Assembly (NCBI RefSeq): GCF_018613235.1
Contig: NZ_JAGGQP010000008.1
Span: 62,001 to 126,000 of the forward strand
Reading direction: 5' to 3'
From: Bacillus sp. ISL-41
GTDB lineage: Bacteria > Bacillota > Bacilli > Bacillales > Cytobacillaceae
Length of the DNA stretch: 64,000 nucleotides
Part shown: positions 51,458 through 59,469 of the stretch, piece after piece
Position numbering within the stretch: the first letter of the stretch is position 1
Layout: each line of letters begins with the position of its first letter
Notes under the pieces: model-generated
What the model saw: the letters and a program-made list of their open reading frames with translations, nothing else
Told to the model about the DNA's origin: nothing
Database searches by the model: none
Program-made: the position numbers and the translations under genes

Positions 51458-52195
51458 ATGGACAAAATGGAGAAGTACTTCGATAAAATTGCAGATCTTC
51501 CTTTAAAAGAGAGTTATTCTCGAGGTGAAATTTTATCATCAGATTTCCTGATGGCCAGGGAAAATAACATTGAGATTTACTATTGTACACATAACGAATA
51601 TATCAATAAAGAGGCCAGGGTGTTTATAATAGGAATTACACCAGGTTTTCAACAAATGAATAAATCGATTGCTGTTGCCCGTAAATGTCTGGAGGACAAC
51701 ATTTCAGTTAATGACATTCCTTATATTTGTAAGCGTGAAGCACGGTTTTTTGGGATACTTCGCAAAAATATCACCCAAATGCTAGACGAGTTAGGTTTGA
51801 ACATATGTCTGGAATTGGAAAGCTGTGAGCAGCTTTTTGGCGATAAGGATTTCTTGCTACATACTACGTCTCTGATTCCGTATGCCGCCTTTGCCAATTG
51901 CAAGAACTATGCCGGACATAACCCGAAGATCCTGAAGAATGAATTATTGACTCACTTTCTTGAAGAATACTTCAAGCCTCAGGCAGCCGACCTTCAAAAC
52001 TCCTTAGTCATTCCGCTTGGAAAAGGAGTGGAAGAAGTTTTATCTCAATATATACAGGAAGGCATATTTAAAAAAGAGAACATTTTATTAGGCTTCCCAC
52101 ATCCTTCTGGAGCGAATGGACATCGCCTCCAGCAATTCGAGAAGAATAAAGAAAGAATGAAAGATACAATCAGTGATTATTTCCGAAAAAGTTAA
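51458..52195 (+). CDS. Uracil-DNA-glycosylase-fold protein, uncharacterised
   Basis: 245 aa. The N-terminal loop FIIGITPGFQQMNKS resembles motif 1 (GxxPG) of the UDG superfamily, and GFPHPSGANGHR near residue 222 resembles motif 2 (HPS), so this is a divergent UDG-fold hydrolase. Catalysis on uracil is not assured. GGAGG upstream of the ATG (51458); an earlier ATG six codons before lacks a site. Single gene between terminators. Confidence 0.72.
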   Translation: MDKMEKYFDKIADLPLKESYSRGEILSSDFLMARENNIEIYYCTHNEYINKEARVFIIGITPGFQQMNKSIAVARKCLEDNISVNDIPYICKREARFFGILRKNITQMLDELGLNICLELESCEQLFGDKDFLLHTTSLIPYAAFANCKNYAGHNPKILKNELLTHFLEEYFKPQAADLQNSLVIPLGKGVEEVLSQYIQEGIFKKENILLGFPHPSGANGHRLQQFEKNKERMKDTISDYFRKS

Positions 52196-52220
52196 AAGAC
52201 CGATGATCTTGGTCTTTTAA
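52192..52220. terminator. Bidirectional terminator
   Basis: A 10-bp stem TTAAAAGACC/GGTCTTTTAA around a 9-base loop, between convergent genes. Confidence 0.8.
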
Positions 52221-52222
52221 AC

Positions 52223-52858
52223 TTACTCAAATGGAATTTCTTCCTGATACGCCTTTTCGTATTTGGTTAACAGTTCCTCTTTATGTGCTTCACTGTTAAT
52301 TAAAATGTCTCCGTATACCGGAACTACTGTATGAAAGTCATGTTCTTCATTCTTCCTGGATATGAACAGGTAGCTTTCTCCTTCTTTAAGCAGCTGGTCA
52401 TTTTCCACCAGAATCAGCTTCTTCCCATCATAGCCACCTTGCTGGTTGACTGTTACCTCACCTTGCAATTCACCTTTGATGCTCTCTGCTACTTCCACTT
52501 TGAACTGTGTTTCAAGCATCCCTCTTTCTTCAGAAGTTCCAGACATCTTTATGACTTTTCCAATGAACACATTGTCAGCCCATCCGACAAGCCTTTGTGG
52601 GTCAGTCACATCAAAAGCATGACTGGTTTGTACCGTTTGAATCACGTGATTTACGGGAGGCTGATTAGAAAGCAATCCAGGACCGGCGATGCCCAGGGCA
52701 ATGATCGCAGCAAGGCCGGGGGCTGCAAAGGCGAGCCATTTCTTATTATTGCTTTTTCCTACTTCCGTTTTTGCCTTGTCAATCCCAATTCTGCTTCGTT
52801 TACTCAATTCTTTGGGTATTTCAATTTTATTCATTTCTGTTTGGATTTTATTGCTCAT
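52223..52858 (-). CDS. Membrane partner of ECF sigma factor (anti-sigma-like)
   Basis: 211 aa: a short cytosolic N-terminus (about 40 aa, Lys-rich), one transmembrane helix (about 41-63) and an extracytoplasmic beta-rich domain. No ZAS or DUF4179 motif is visible. The overlap of its start with the sigma gene (11 bases) and its topology indicate an anti-sigma or co-sensor role. Family not recognised. Confidence 0.78.
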   Translation of the reverse strand: MSNKIQTEMNKIEIPKELSKRSRIGIDKAKTEVGKSNNKKWLAFAAPGLAAIIALGIAGPGLLSNQPPVNHVIQTVQTSHAFDVTDPQRLVGWADNVFIGKVIKMSGTSEERGMLETQFKVEVAESIKGELQGEVTVNQQGGYDGKKLILVENDQLLKEGESYLFISRKNEEHDFHTVVPVYGDILINSEAHKEELLTKYEKAYQEEIPFE

Positions 52859-53372
52859 TTACCTCATCTCCCTCCAAGTCTTTGCGAAGCTTGCCCAATC
52901 CCCGGTACAATATTGACTTTGCTGTACCTAGTGGTATATTCAATGTTTCTGAAACTTCTTTTAATGTCATTCCTTGATAAAATCTGAGAAGGATTACACT
53001 TTTTTCTTCTTCCCGCAGCTCTTCAATCATTCCCTTTAAAGTAATTCCGGATGTTAAATCTTCATCAACTGCTCCGGAAATATATTCATCAAAATCGGGG
53101 TTCAGCGGCACAATTTTTTTCCTTTTTCTAAGAATGTCGAGGGAACAGCTGATGGCTATTCTGATCAGCCATGACTTAAAGTATTTGGGCTCTTTCAGTT
53201 CTTTAATGGATTTGAAAGACTTGTACGCAGTTTCCTGTACAACATCCAATGCGTCATTCTGGTTTTTGACATATATAAACGCCATCTTGTATAGATCTTC
53301 CTCATATTGCTGGAAAAGCTCGAGAAATGCTTTGTCATTTCCCTTCTGTGCTTTTTTTATCAACTTCAGCAA
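52848..53372 (-). CDS. ECF RNA polymerase sigma factor
   Basis: 174 aa. Region 2 has NDALDVVQETAYKSFKSI and FKSWLIRIAISCSLDILRKR; region 4 has LKEVSETLNIPLGTAKSILY. The TTG start at 53372 has AAGGGGG eight bases upstream, and a longer upstream frame has no initiation site. Co-translated with a membrane partner, like a sigma/anti-sigma pair. The regulon is unknown; sigma-M/V/YlaC-type roles in envelope stress are the usual comparison. Confidence 0.9.
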   Translation of the reverse strand: MLKLIKKAQKGNDKAFLELFQQYEEDLYKMAFIYVKNQNDALDVVQETAYKSFKSIKELKEPKYFKSWLIRIAISCSLDILRKRKKIVPLNPDFDEYISGAVDEDLTSGITLKGMIEELREEEKSVILLRFYQGMTLKEVSETLNIPLGTAKSILYRGLGKLRKDLEGDEVNEQ

Positions 53373-53449
53373 TAGGTGCACCCCCTTGTTACCGTTCTTA
53401 TTCATTAGACGGAAGTTTCGCCGCTTTGGCTTTAAATCCTCTAAAAAAA

Positions 53450-53486
53450 TACAAAATAAAGACATCCTGTACTACTTGCAGGATGT
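53450..53486 (-). terminator. Terminator of helicase gene
   Basis: An 8-bp stem ACATCCTG/CAGGATGT followed by CTTTATTTT on the minus strand. It also overlaps the leader of the sigma gene. Confidence 0.7.
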
Positions 53487-53490
53487 TTCC

Positions 53491-55776
53491 CTATAAAATC
53501 CCATATCTTCTCCATATATCTGGAAGCAGAGACTGATATTTATGCTGTAAATACCGATCATCGATCAATATGATCGTTCCTGTATCTTTTTCTGACCGTA
53601 TCAACCTGCCGCCAGCCTGGAGCACTTTATTCATCCCAGGATAAACATAGGCGTAATCATATCCATTTTTCCCTTTGGATGAAAAATGCTGTTTGATCAA
53701 ATCCCGCTCAAAGCCGATCTGAGGCAGACCAACACCCACTACCAATACACCATTCAGTCGATCACCCTTTAAATCTACTCCTTCCGAGAAAATCCCTCCC
53801 AGGACAGCGAAACCAACCAGAGAACCTGATCCGCCTGGTTTGAAGGATTCCAGAAACGCTTCACGTTCGGCATCTCCCATCCCTGTACCCTGAACAATTG
53901 TAGGTATCCCGTAATTGCCATGATTCCAGTATTCCCATACCGAATTAAGATATAGATAGGAAGGAAAGAAGATTAAGTAGTTGCCTGGCTTACTTTGAAT
54001 GGTCTCAATCAGTGTTTTAACAATTGGTTCTATCGAGTTTTCTCTATCCTTATATCTTGTTGATAAAGGTTGGATCATTACCTGGTTTTGTTCTTGTGAA
54101 AATGGAGAGGGAATTCTGACAACATAATCATCATCGTCTCCACCTAACATATCACGGTAATATCCAATAGGACTCAAGGTGGCCGAAAAGAAAACACGGG
54201 ACTTAAAGCTTTTACCTGCTTGCTTAATCAGATAAGAAGGATCAAGGCAAAATTGCTTTACTATAACCTCATTCCTTTGAACCTCTGCATATAAAATAAA
54301 ACGGTCGTCGAACAGCTTACTGATTCTTTGCCAATTCTGCGCCGCAAAATAGGTATCAAGCAACTGCTCAGGGTTCTCAGATCGATCACTTAGAAGCTCC
54401 TTTTCGGCAAAGTCGATAAATTCCAATACCAACTGATTTAGTTCTCCTTGCGGTTCCTTAAACACCATTGTTTTTGAAGGTTCCGCCTGCTTTTTTATTT
54501 TGATAAAGCAGTCGTTTATTCGCTTGCAAATCCTATGTATATTTTCGTTTGTCCCCTTAAAGTCCCTTTTCAGCTGCAAAAATGCTGTCTTTTCTAAAGT
54601 AGATGAAAACATATCCCTTCCTCTGTCAACCAGGTTGTGAGCCTCATCAACAAGAAGGACAGTTTCTTTCTTTTGGTCATCGAATAAACGTTTCAATGAT
54701 ACTTTTGGATCAAATATATAATTATAATCACAAATGACTGTGTCAGCTGCGTATGCAAGGTCCAGAGAAAATTCGAAGGGACAAATCTTATGTTTGAGGG
54801 CATATTGTTCAATACATGGTCGATTTAAAGAATTTTCATTTTGTAAGATATCGAGGATAGCGCCATTGATTTTGTCATAATAACTCTCCGCAAACTCACA
54901 ATGGTCTTTATTGCATATCCCCTGCTCTGTAAAGCAAACTTTGTCCTTGGCCGTTATGGTCACTGCTTTCATTTGAAGGCCATGATCAAACAGTTGGCTA
55001 AAAGCTTCCTCTGCTGTTTGCCTGGTAGTTGTCTTGGCAGTCAGATAAAAAATCTTACCCAGGTGTTCCTCGCCGATTGCTTTAACAGACGGAAAGAGTG
55101 TAGAAATGGTCTTTCCGATGCCAGTAGGAGCACTTGCGAAAATAGTCTTCTTTTCCTGAATTGTTTTGTATACCGATCCAGCAAGCTGACGTTGTCCTTT
55201 ACGATATTGAGCAAAAGGGAATTCCAAATCTTTTATGCTCTGATTCCTATTCCGTTCATGCTTTAGACGCCATTTTGCGTAAGGAGCAAATGCAGATACC
55301 ATTATCAACATTGCTTCTCTTATTTCATCATATGTCCGAGTTTTTATGAATCTTTTCACTTCACCGGATGATTTCTGCACGTATGTAAGCTGGATATCGA
55401 TACAATCTAATTCATGATCCTCCATGTACATGTAAGCATAGCATTCTGCCTGGGCCCAGTGAGCAAGATTACTGTCTTCATTGATCAATTCAAGGCTTAA
55501 AGAGGTTGACTTAATTTCATCTATGGTGATCCGCCCATCCTTTATAAGAAGCCCATCACAACGGCCTTCAATAATAAAATGAATGTTTTCATATTCTATT
55601 TCAGTCTTTAAAAAAACTTCACTTTGATCTTGTTCGTTATATGTTTTCTGGACTTCACGATGGATTCGAGAACCTTCGGTAAACGATGAAGCAGTCCTGA
55701 ACCCGGATACGATACTTCCACTTTTGTATACATACTCCGCCAAAGTTCTCACCGATATCTTCATTTCATTCTTCAT
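53491..55776 (-). CDS. Nuclease-helicase: RecB-like PD-(D/E)xK domain fused to XPD/DinG-family helicase
   Basis: 761 aa. N-terminal nuclease: D74 (GRCDG), E87-x-K89 (DEIKS) and QxxxY (Q109-Y113), i.e. RecB-type. Helicase: Walker A GIGKT (219-223), Fe-S cysteines in a C281/C288/C293/C321/C332 cluster, DEAH (377-380), LQAGGRLIRSEKDTG (motif VI) and FFSATLSP. A 5'-3' Fe-S helicase with a built-in DNA cutter, related to DinG/XPD. Probably repair of damaged or branched DNA. AGGTGAG before the ATG. Confidence 0.9.
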   Translation of the reverse strand: MKNEMKISVRTLAEYVYKSGSIVSGFRTASSFTEGSRIHREVQKTYNEQDQSEVFLKTEIEYENIHFIIEGRCDGLLIKDGRITIDEIKSTSLSLELINEDSNLAHWAQAECYAYMYMEDHELDCIDIQLTYVQKSSGEVKRFIKTRTYDEIREAMLIMVSAFAPYAKWRLKHERNRNQSIKDLEFPFAQYRKGQRQLAGSVYKTIQEKKTIFASAPTGIGKTISTLFPSVKAIGEEHLGKIFYLTAKTTTRQTAEEAFSQLFDHGLQMKAVTITAKDKVCFTEQGICNKDHCEFAESYYDKINGAILDILQNENSLNRPCIEQYALKHKICPFEFSLDLAYAADTVICDYNYIFDPKVSLKRLFDDQKKETVLLVDEAHNLVDRGRDMFSSTLEKTAFLQLKRDFKGTNENIHRICKRINDCFIKIKKQAEPSKTMVFKEPQGELNQLVLEFIDFAEKELLSDRSENPEQLLDTYFAAQNWQRISKLFDDRFILYAEVQRNEVIVKQFCLDPSYLIKQAGKSFKSRVFFSATLSPIGYYRDMLGGDDDDYVVRIPSPFSQEQNQVMIQPLSTRYKDRENSIEPIVKTLIETIQSKPGNYLIFFPSYLYLNSVWEYWNHGNYGIPTIVQGTGMGDAEREAFLESFKPGGSGSLVGFAVLGGIFSEGVDLKGDRLNGVLVVGVGLPQIGFERDLIKQHFSSKGKNGYDYAYVYPGMNKVLQAGGRLIRSEKDTGTIILIDDRYLQHKYQSLLPDIWRRYGIL

Positions 55777-55849
55777 CCACTCACCTGGCCCAATCTAAAA
55801 ATGATTATAATTAATTATAGTACATATGTTCTTATATATCCAATCATAT

Positions 55850-55882
55850 AAAAAATCCGTCCCAGAGAATCCTGGAACGGAC
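55850..55882 (-). terminator. Terminator of 42-aa protein gene
   Basis: A 10-bp stem TCCGTTCCAG/CTGGGACGGA (one mismatch), then U6 on the minus strand. Confidence 0.88.
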
Positions 55883-55889
55883 TAATATC

Positions 55890-56018
55890 TTACCAATGGC
55901 GAGTTATTTCAAGCAAAGTGTCAATCTCAATTGGGTTCAGTGTAAAACTCAGATCATTTTCAGCAATTTCCGTTGTCTCATTCAACAGCTCGTCAATATC
56001 CATGCTAATTGTTCCCAT
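55890..56018 (-). CDS. Small acidic protein, 42 aa
   Basis: Begins MGTISMDIDELLNETTEI, contains DLSFTLNPIEIDTLLEI and ends TRHW. Amphipathic, acidic, no signal peptide. AGGAGG six bases before the ATG and a terminator right after make it a real gene. Function and family unknown. Confidence 0.75.
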   Translation of the reverse strand: MGTISMDIDELLNETTEIAENDLSFTLNPIEIDTLLEITRHW

Positions 56019-56213
56019 ACCGAACCTCCTCATTTTATGCTGGACAGAACCTATGTCCGGCTTCGTGAAAATAGTTCGTTTATTATATGAGGGTTCTGGG
56101 GGTAATTTAACATCGAGAAAATTTTCCCAAGTTTTAAAATCTACAGTTTAGGCCAACTTGAAATCCTCTTTATAATTCACCATCTAAATACTTAAAGATA
56201 ATACGCCGAAAAA

Positions 56214-56242
56214 ACAAAAAAGGTCCAATTTAGGACCCTTTT
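56214..56242 (-). terminator. Terminator of RNPP cassette
   Basis: AAGGGTCC-TAAATT-GGACCTT stem followed by U6 on the minus strand, directly downstream of the pre-peptide gene. Confidence 0.87.
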
Positions 56243-56254
56243 TGTTTTTTTTAA

Positions 56255-56344
56255 TCAGATTGGAGGCAGGATTGGTGGCATACCAGCAACTAAAACTCCT
56301 AAAGCCATTGCACCAGTGAATAAAGCAAAAAACTTCTTTTTCAT
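56255..56344 (-). CDS. RNPP-type signalling pre-peptide, 29 aa
   Basis: Begins MKKKFFALFTGAMALGVL and ends GMPPILPPI: a typical Sec signal sequence (basic start, hydrophobic core) followed by a Pro-rich C-terminus of seven to nine residues. GGAGGA lies eight bases before the ATG, and its start is 17 bases after the stop of the regulator gene. Size, layout and position equal those of NprX, PapR and other RNPP peptides: secretion, trimming by extracellular proteases, re-import by an oligopeptide permease, binding to the TPR regulator. The mature form may be PPILPPI or MPPILPPI. Confidence 0.78.
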   Translation of the reverse strand: MKKKFFALFTGAMALGVLVAGMPPILPPI

Positions 56345-56360
56345 GTTTTCATTCCTCCAT

Positions 56361-57581
56361 TTAATTTATTTTTTGAATATATTTTACTGCTTGATCAAAC
56401 CTGCCTATCTGCTGATAGTGGTTTGATAGCATTTTGTAAAATCCAATTAATTCCTCACTTTTGCCATCACTTTCTTCCAAGTAAGGTATAACTTTAGCTT
56501 CTGTATAAGCAAGTGACTTCTCAGGCGATTCAAGATTCATTAGGTAATAGTTTGAAAGTATTCTATATTTACGACTTTCCAACTTCTTGGATAGTTCGTA
56601 AACCTCCTGAAAAGCTTCTCGAGCTTTGATTTCATTATTTAACTCTAAGTAAATCTCTCCGATAGAGTAAGTTGTTATCAGATAATGGGCATTATAGTTT
56701 GTTTGTAAGGATTTACTCTTCTCAAAGAAAAGAAGCGCGTCCTCGACATTGTCCAATTTCTTTTGTAAGTATCCCATATTATGATAAATCTCTGGCAAAA
56801 GTTTTGTTTCTTTCAATAACTCTGCATTCCTAATTAAATGTTTAAAACAATCTTGTGCTTCTTCATAAATTTTTGAGTGAGTATAGTTGATTCCGAGTAA
56901 CATCATTGCATGAAGTATTCGTTTAAAATTATGTTCTTCCATGAATTCCTGCAGAGCAAGCTTTCCGTAATAAATAGCATATCCAGGTTCTTCTAAGGTG
57001 GTCTTAGCGATTGCTCGGTGGTAAAACAACTCGCCACTAGCAATCTCTATTTTGGAATCCTTACCAATCGATCCCAATAAGTCATCTGCTTTTTTATATA
57101 TGCCTTTCTTTAATAACCATACAGCATAAAGATAGGAAAATAAAGCCAATTGAGGTTGGGAAAATATATTCTTCTGTTTATTTAAAAGGTCATATTGTTT
57201 TTGTGCGGCATTCAACATTTCTTTAAAAATCAGATACCTGTATTTCGCTAGTTCATATGTATGTAGATTATTGGAAAATGGAATTATCCCTTCAAACTCC
57301 TTTAATCTTTCCATCACATCATCGGCTTCATCGTTCAAAAAATAATCAATTTTTTCATTCAGCTCCGCCACTAGTTGTTTAATTTGATCCTCATTTTCTG
57401 TGATAGAAGCAAGATTGACGCCAAGCCTTTCAAGCAACAGGCCCATGGTTTCTTCATTGGCTTCCTTTGAATTGCTTTCGATCTTGCTTAAATGGGGAAC
57501 TGAACATATGCCATTTGCCAGTTCCTTCTGTGTTAGACCTTGCTGAACTCTATAAAATTTAATGAGTGGTCCAAACTGCAT
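56361..57581 (-). CDS. RNPP-family quorum-sensing regulator (NprR/PlcR-like)
   Basis: 406 aa: an N-terminal XRE helix-turn-helix (about 6-60, GLTQKELANGICSVPHLSKI) and about eight or nine TPR repeats to the C-terminus. NprR is about 420 aa, PlcR 285, AimR 386, so length points to the NprR branch. Peptide binding in the TPR groove should switch DNA binding. GGAAGGTGA upstream. It sits between the peptide gene and a secreted protease, its likely target. Confidence 0.9.
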   Translation of the reverse strand: MQFGPLIKFYRVQQGLTQKELANGICSVPHLSKIESNSKEANEETMGLLLERLGVNLASITENEDQIKQLVAELNEKIDYFLNDEADDVMERLKEFEGIIPFSNNLHTYELAKYRYLIFKEMLNAAQKQYDLLNKQKNIFSQPQLALFSYLYAVWLLKKGIYKKADDLLGSIGKDSKIEIASGELFYHRAIAKTTLEEPGYAIYYGKLALQEFMEEHNFKRILHAMMLLGINYTHSKIYEEAQDCFKHLIRNAELLKETKLLPEIYHNMGYLQKKLDNVEDALLFFEKSKSLQTNYNAHYLITTYSIGEIYLELNNEIKAREAFQEVYELSKKLESRKYRILSNYYLMNLESPEKSLAYTEAKVIPYLEESDGKSEELIGFYKMLSNHYQQIGRFDQAVKYIQKIN

Positions 57582-57667
57582 ACATTCACCTTCCGTTTTC
57601 TTTTAATCTACCATCTTTTTTAACTTTTTAAACAGTGCAAAAGTACTATTTTTTAAAAATTCTATAT

Positions 57668-57696
57668 TTTATAAATTGTTTCTTCATATAGTACAA
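57668..57696 (-). promoter_or_regulatory. Sigma-A promoter of the RNPP regulator
   Basis: TTGTAC-N17-TATAAA on the minus strand. A wide inverted repeat GTACTAT (57643-57649) / ATAGTAC (57688-57694) brackets it and may be a regulator site. Confidence 0.5.
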
Positions 57697-57710
57697 CAAA
57701 TAATAAAATA

Positions 57711-57741
57711 AAGCCACCCGGATCAATCAACCCGGATGGCT
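57711..57741 (-). terminator. Terminator of subtilisin gene
   Basis: A 10-bp stem AGCCATCCGG/CCGGGTGGCT (one wobble) and a U-rich tail on the minus strand. Confidence 0.87.
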
Positions 57742-57762
57742 GGCATGGATGTGAGTTTGCTA

Positions 57763-59043
57763 TTATCTTACGCGTGGGAAACCAAAACCTGATGCATAGT
57801 CATCGCCAGTAGCTGCTCCTGTTCCACCTTTGATGTCATATAGCTTCGCGCGTCTTTGGATTTCAGAGCGAAGCTGAGAGTTGCTCCAAGATTTATTCGC
57901 AGACCATAATTTAGCTGCAAGGCCAGAGATGTGTGGTGTAGCCATTGATGTACCGCTCATCGTAGCATAGTTTCCATCTACGGCTGTTGAATAAATTCCG
58001 CCGCCAGGTGCTGCTACTTCAACATCCTTTTCCTGGATATAGTAGTCGCCGTCCGTATATGGGTTACCACGAGAAGAAAAATCTGATACTTTATGGGTGC
58101 CATTTACGAAGGCATTATCCAGTGACGCTACCGCGATTGCATTTGTTAAAGCGCCTGGATATCCAATCGTGTTAGCACTTGGTCCACTGTTACCTGCTGC
58201 TGCAACAACTAATGCACCTCTGCTGTATGCATAGTCAACAGCACTTGCAATCATGGAATCCTTGCCGCTTGAACCTAATGACATCGAAATAACCACTCTG
58301 GTTCCTGTGCGAACACCTTCATCTGCAGCATGTCGGATTGCCCCTGCGATATCATCTGAATACCCTGAACCATTATCGCCTAACACCTTATAGCCCCAAA
58401 GTTCAGCTTCCGGCGCTACTCCATACACTCCTGCTCCATCGTATCCGCCATTCGCGACAGCTGTTCCGGCAACATGTGTGCCGTGGCCCTGACGGTCAGT
58501 ACATGATCCATTGACCATTGAAGAGTAGGATTGGGTGAAATCCTTACATTGTTCAACATTATCAGTCAGATCAATGTGATTGCGGTTAATCCCTGTGTCA
58601 AGGACGGCTACCTTGATCCCATTCCCGCCGCTTGTAGATTGGATATAGTTATCATTATAGATCGCTTGAATTCCCCAAGGAGTCTGGTCAGATGGATAAG
58701 ATGCCTGAGCAGTATAGTCACCCTTGCCTTTACCGTTTCCATTCCCTTCTACTCGGGCGTCGATTGTAAGAGTGTCCACCTGGGAAACTTCGATATTCTT
58801 ATTTTTTAACAAAGCCTGATATTGCTTGCTGTTTACTTCTGTAGTGAATCCTTGATTACCAAAGTCCCATCGCTTGCCATATTGTTCTTTCGCTTTTGCT
58901 TGTTCTGCACTCGGACCCTTAATTAAAACTCGATAAGTATCCTGGCTTTCTTGTACTCCCGCACCAAAAGCCCCTGTCGCAAACATCGAAATACCCATTG
59001 CTAAACTAAGTACTGCGGATCCGAATATTCTTTTCTTCTTCAT
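57763..59043 (-). CDS. Secreted subtilisin-like serine protease (S8)
   Basis: 426-aa pre-pro-protein: signal peptide to about residue 28, an I9-type inhibitor propeptide (about 36-95), a Gly/Lys-rich joint (residues 100-108, GNGNGKGKG) and a catalytic domain with D149 (AVLDTGI), H187 (GHGTHVAG), N285 (oxyanion, AAGNSG) and S366 (GTSMATPH). Cys166 and Cys181 may form a disulfide, rare in subtilisins. AGAGGAG upstream. Likely under control of the adjoining RNPP regulator. Confidence 0.95.
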   Translation of the reverse strand: MKKKRIFGSAVLSLAMGISMFATGAFGAGVQESQDTYRVLIKGPSAEQAKAKEQYGKRWDFGNQGFTTEVNSKQYQALLKNKNIEVSQVDTLTIDARVEGNGNGKGKGDYTAQASYPSDQTPWGIQAIYNDNYIQSTSGGNGIKVAVLDTGINRNHIDLTDNVEQCKDFTQSYSSMVNGSCTDRQGHGTHVAGTAVANGGYDGAGVYGVAPEAELWGYKVLGDNGSGYSDDIAGAIRHAADEGVRTGTRVVISMSLGSSGKDSMIASAVDYAYSRGALVVAAAGNSGPSANTIGYPGALTNAIAVASLDNAFVNGTHKVSDFSSRGNPYTDGDYYIQEKDVEVAAPGGGIYSTAVDGNYATMSGTSMATPHISGLAAKLWSANKSWSNSQLRSEIQRRAKLYDIKGGTGAATGDDYASGFGFPRVR

Positions 59044-59096
59044 TCTCTTGCTCCTCTCACCTTTGAAAATTTTACAGCTTGCCGGCTGCAGAAATA

Positions 59097-59126
59097 AGTA
59101 TATTTTAAATTTTCAGCTAATATCAA
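59097..59126 (-). promoter_or_regulatory. Promoter of subtilisin gene
   Basis: TTGATA-N18-TATACT on the minus strand, about 55 bases before the start codon. Confidence 0.55.
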
Positions 59127-59430
59127 CAGATAACCGAGCCGTTTTGATTGGGAAAAATGGTGTATAAAAACTCTGTATTGGCGCTTACTTGGTATAGGTT
59201 TACCATTAACATTTCCAATTCAATAACCTGTTCCTGCTGGAACTTTAACTATGTAATATTGTTTCACTTCCATATATGCATCTCTAATTAATACTAAAAA
59301 TTGCTGCTGCTGGCAAAATAAAAAAATGGTAAATCTCCATTCGAAAATATTGGGAAACCGATTGCTTTCATAGAGGGTATTTTGGGAAAAAGGACATAAG
59401 AAACGGCCAAAAACACAGCCTTCTGAAGTA
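59127..59430. other. Intergenic, no gene found
   Basis: Upstream of the subtilisin promoter. AT-rich, no convincing ribosome binding site or small gene; possible space for regulator binding, but no clear palindrome. Confidence 0.45.
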
Positions 59431-59431
59431 C

Positions 59432-59464
59432 AAAAAAACACTCCGATAGTCATTATCGAAGTGT
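59432..59464 (-). terminator. Terminator of B12/STAS operon
   Basis: An 11-bp stem ACACTTCGATA/TATCGGAGTGT (one mismatch) with U7 on the minus strand. Confidence 0.88.
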
Positions 59465-59469
59465 TCATT

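Noticed and set aside
53395-53440. GAAAC and CGTC elements near the second ECF gene start, resembling an autoregulated ECF promoter
   Set aside because: They are only three bases apart, not the required 16.
59220-59468. 82-codon minus-strand frame between subtilisin and the B12/STAS operon
   Set aside because: Its start overlaps the terminator hairpin of the STAS gene, it has no Shine-Dalgarno, and its composition is unlike neighbouring proteins.
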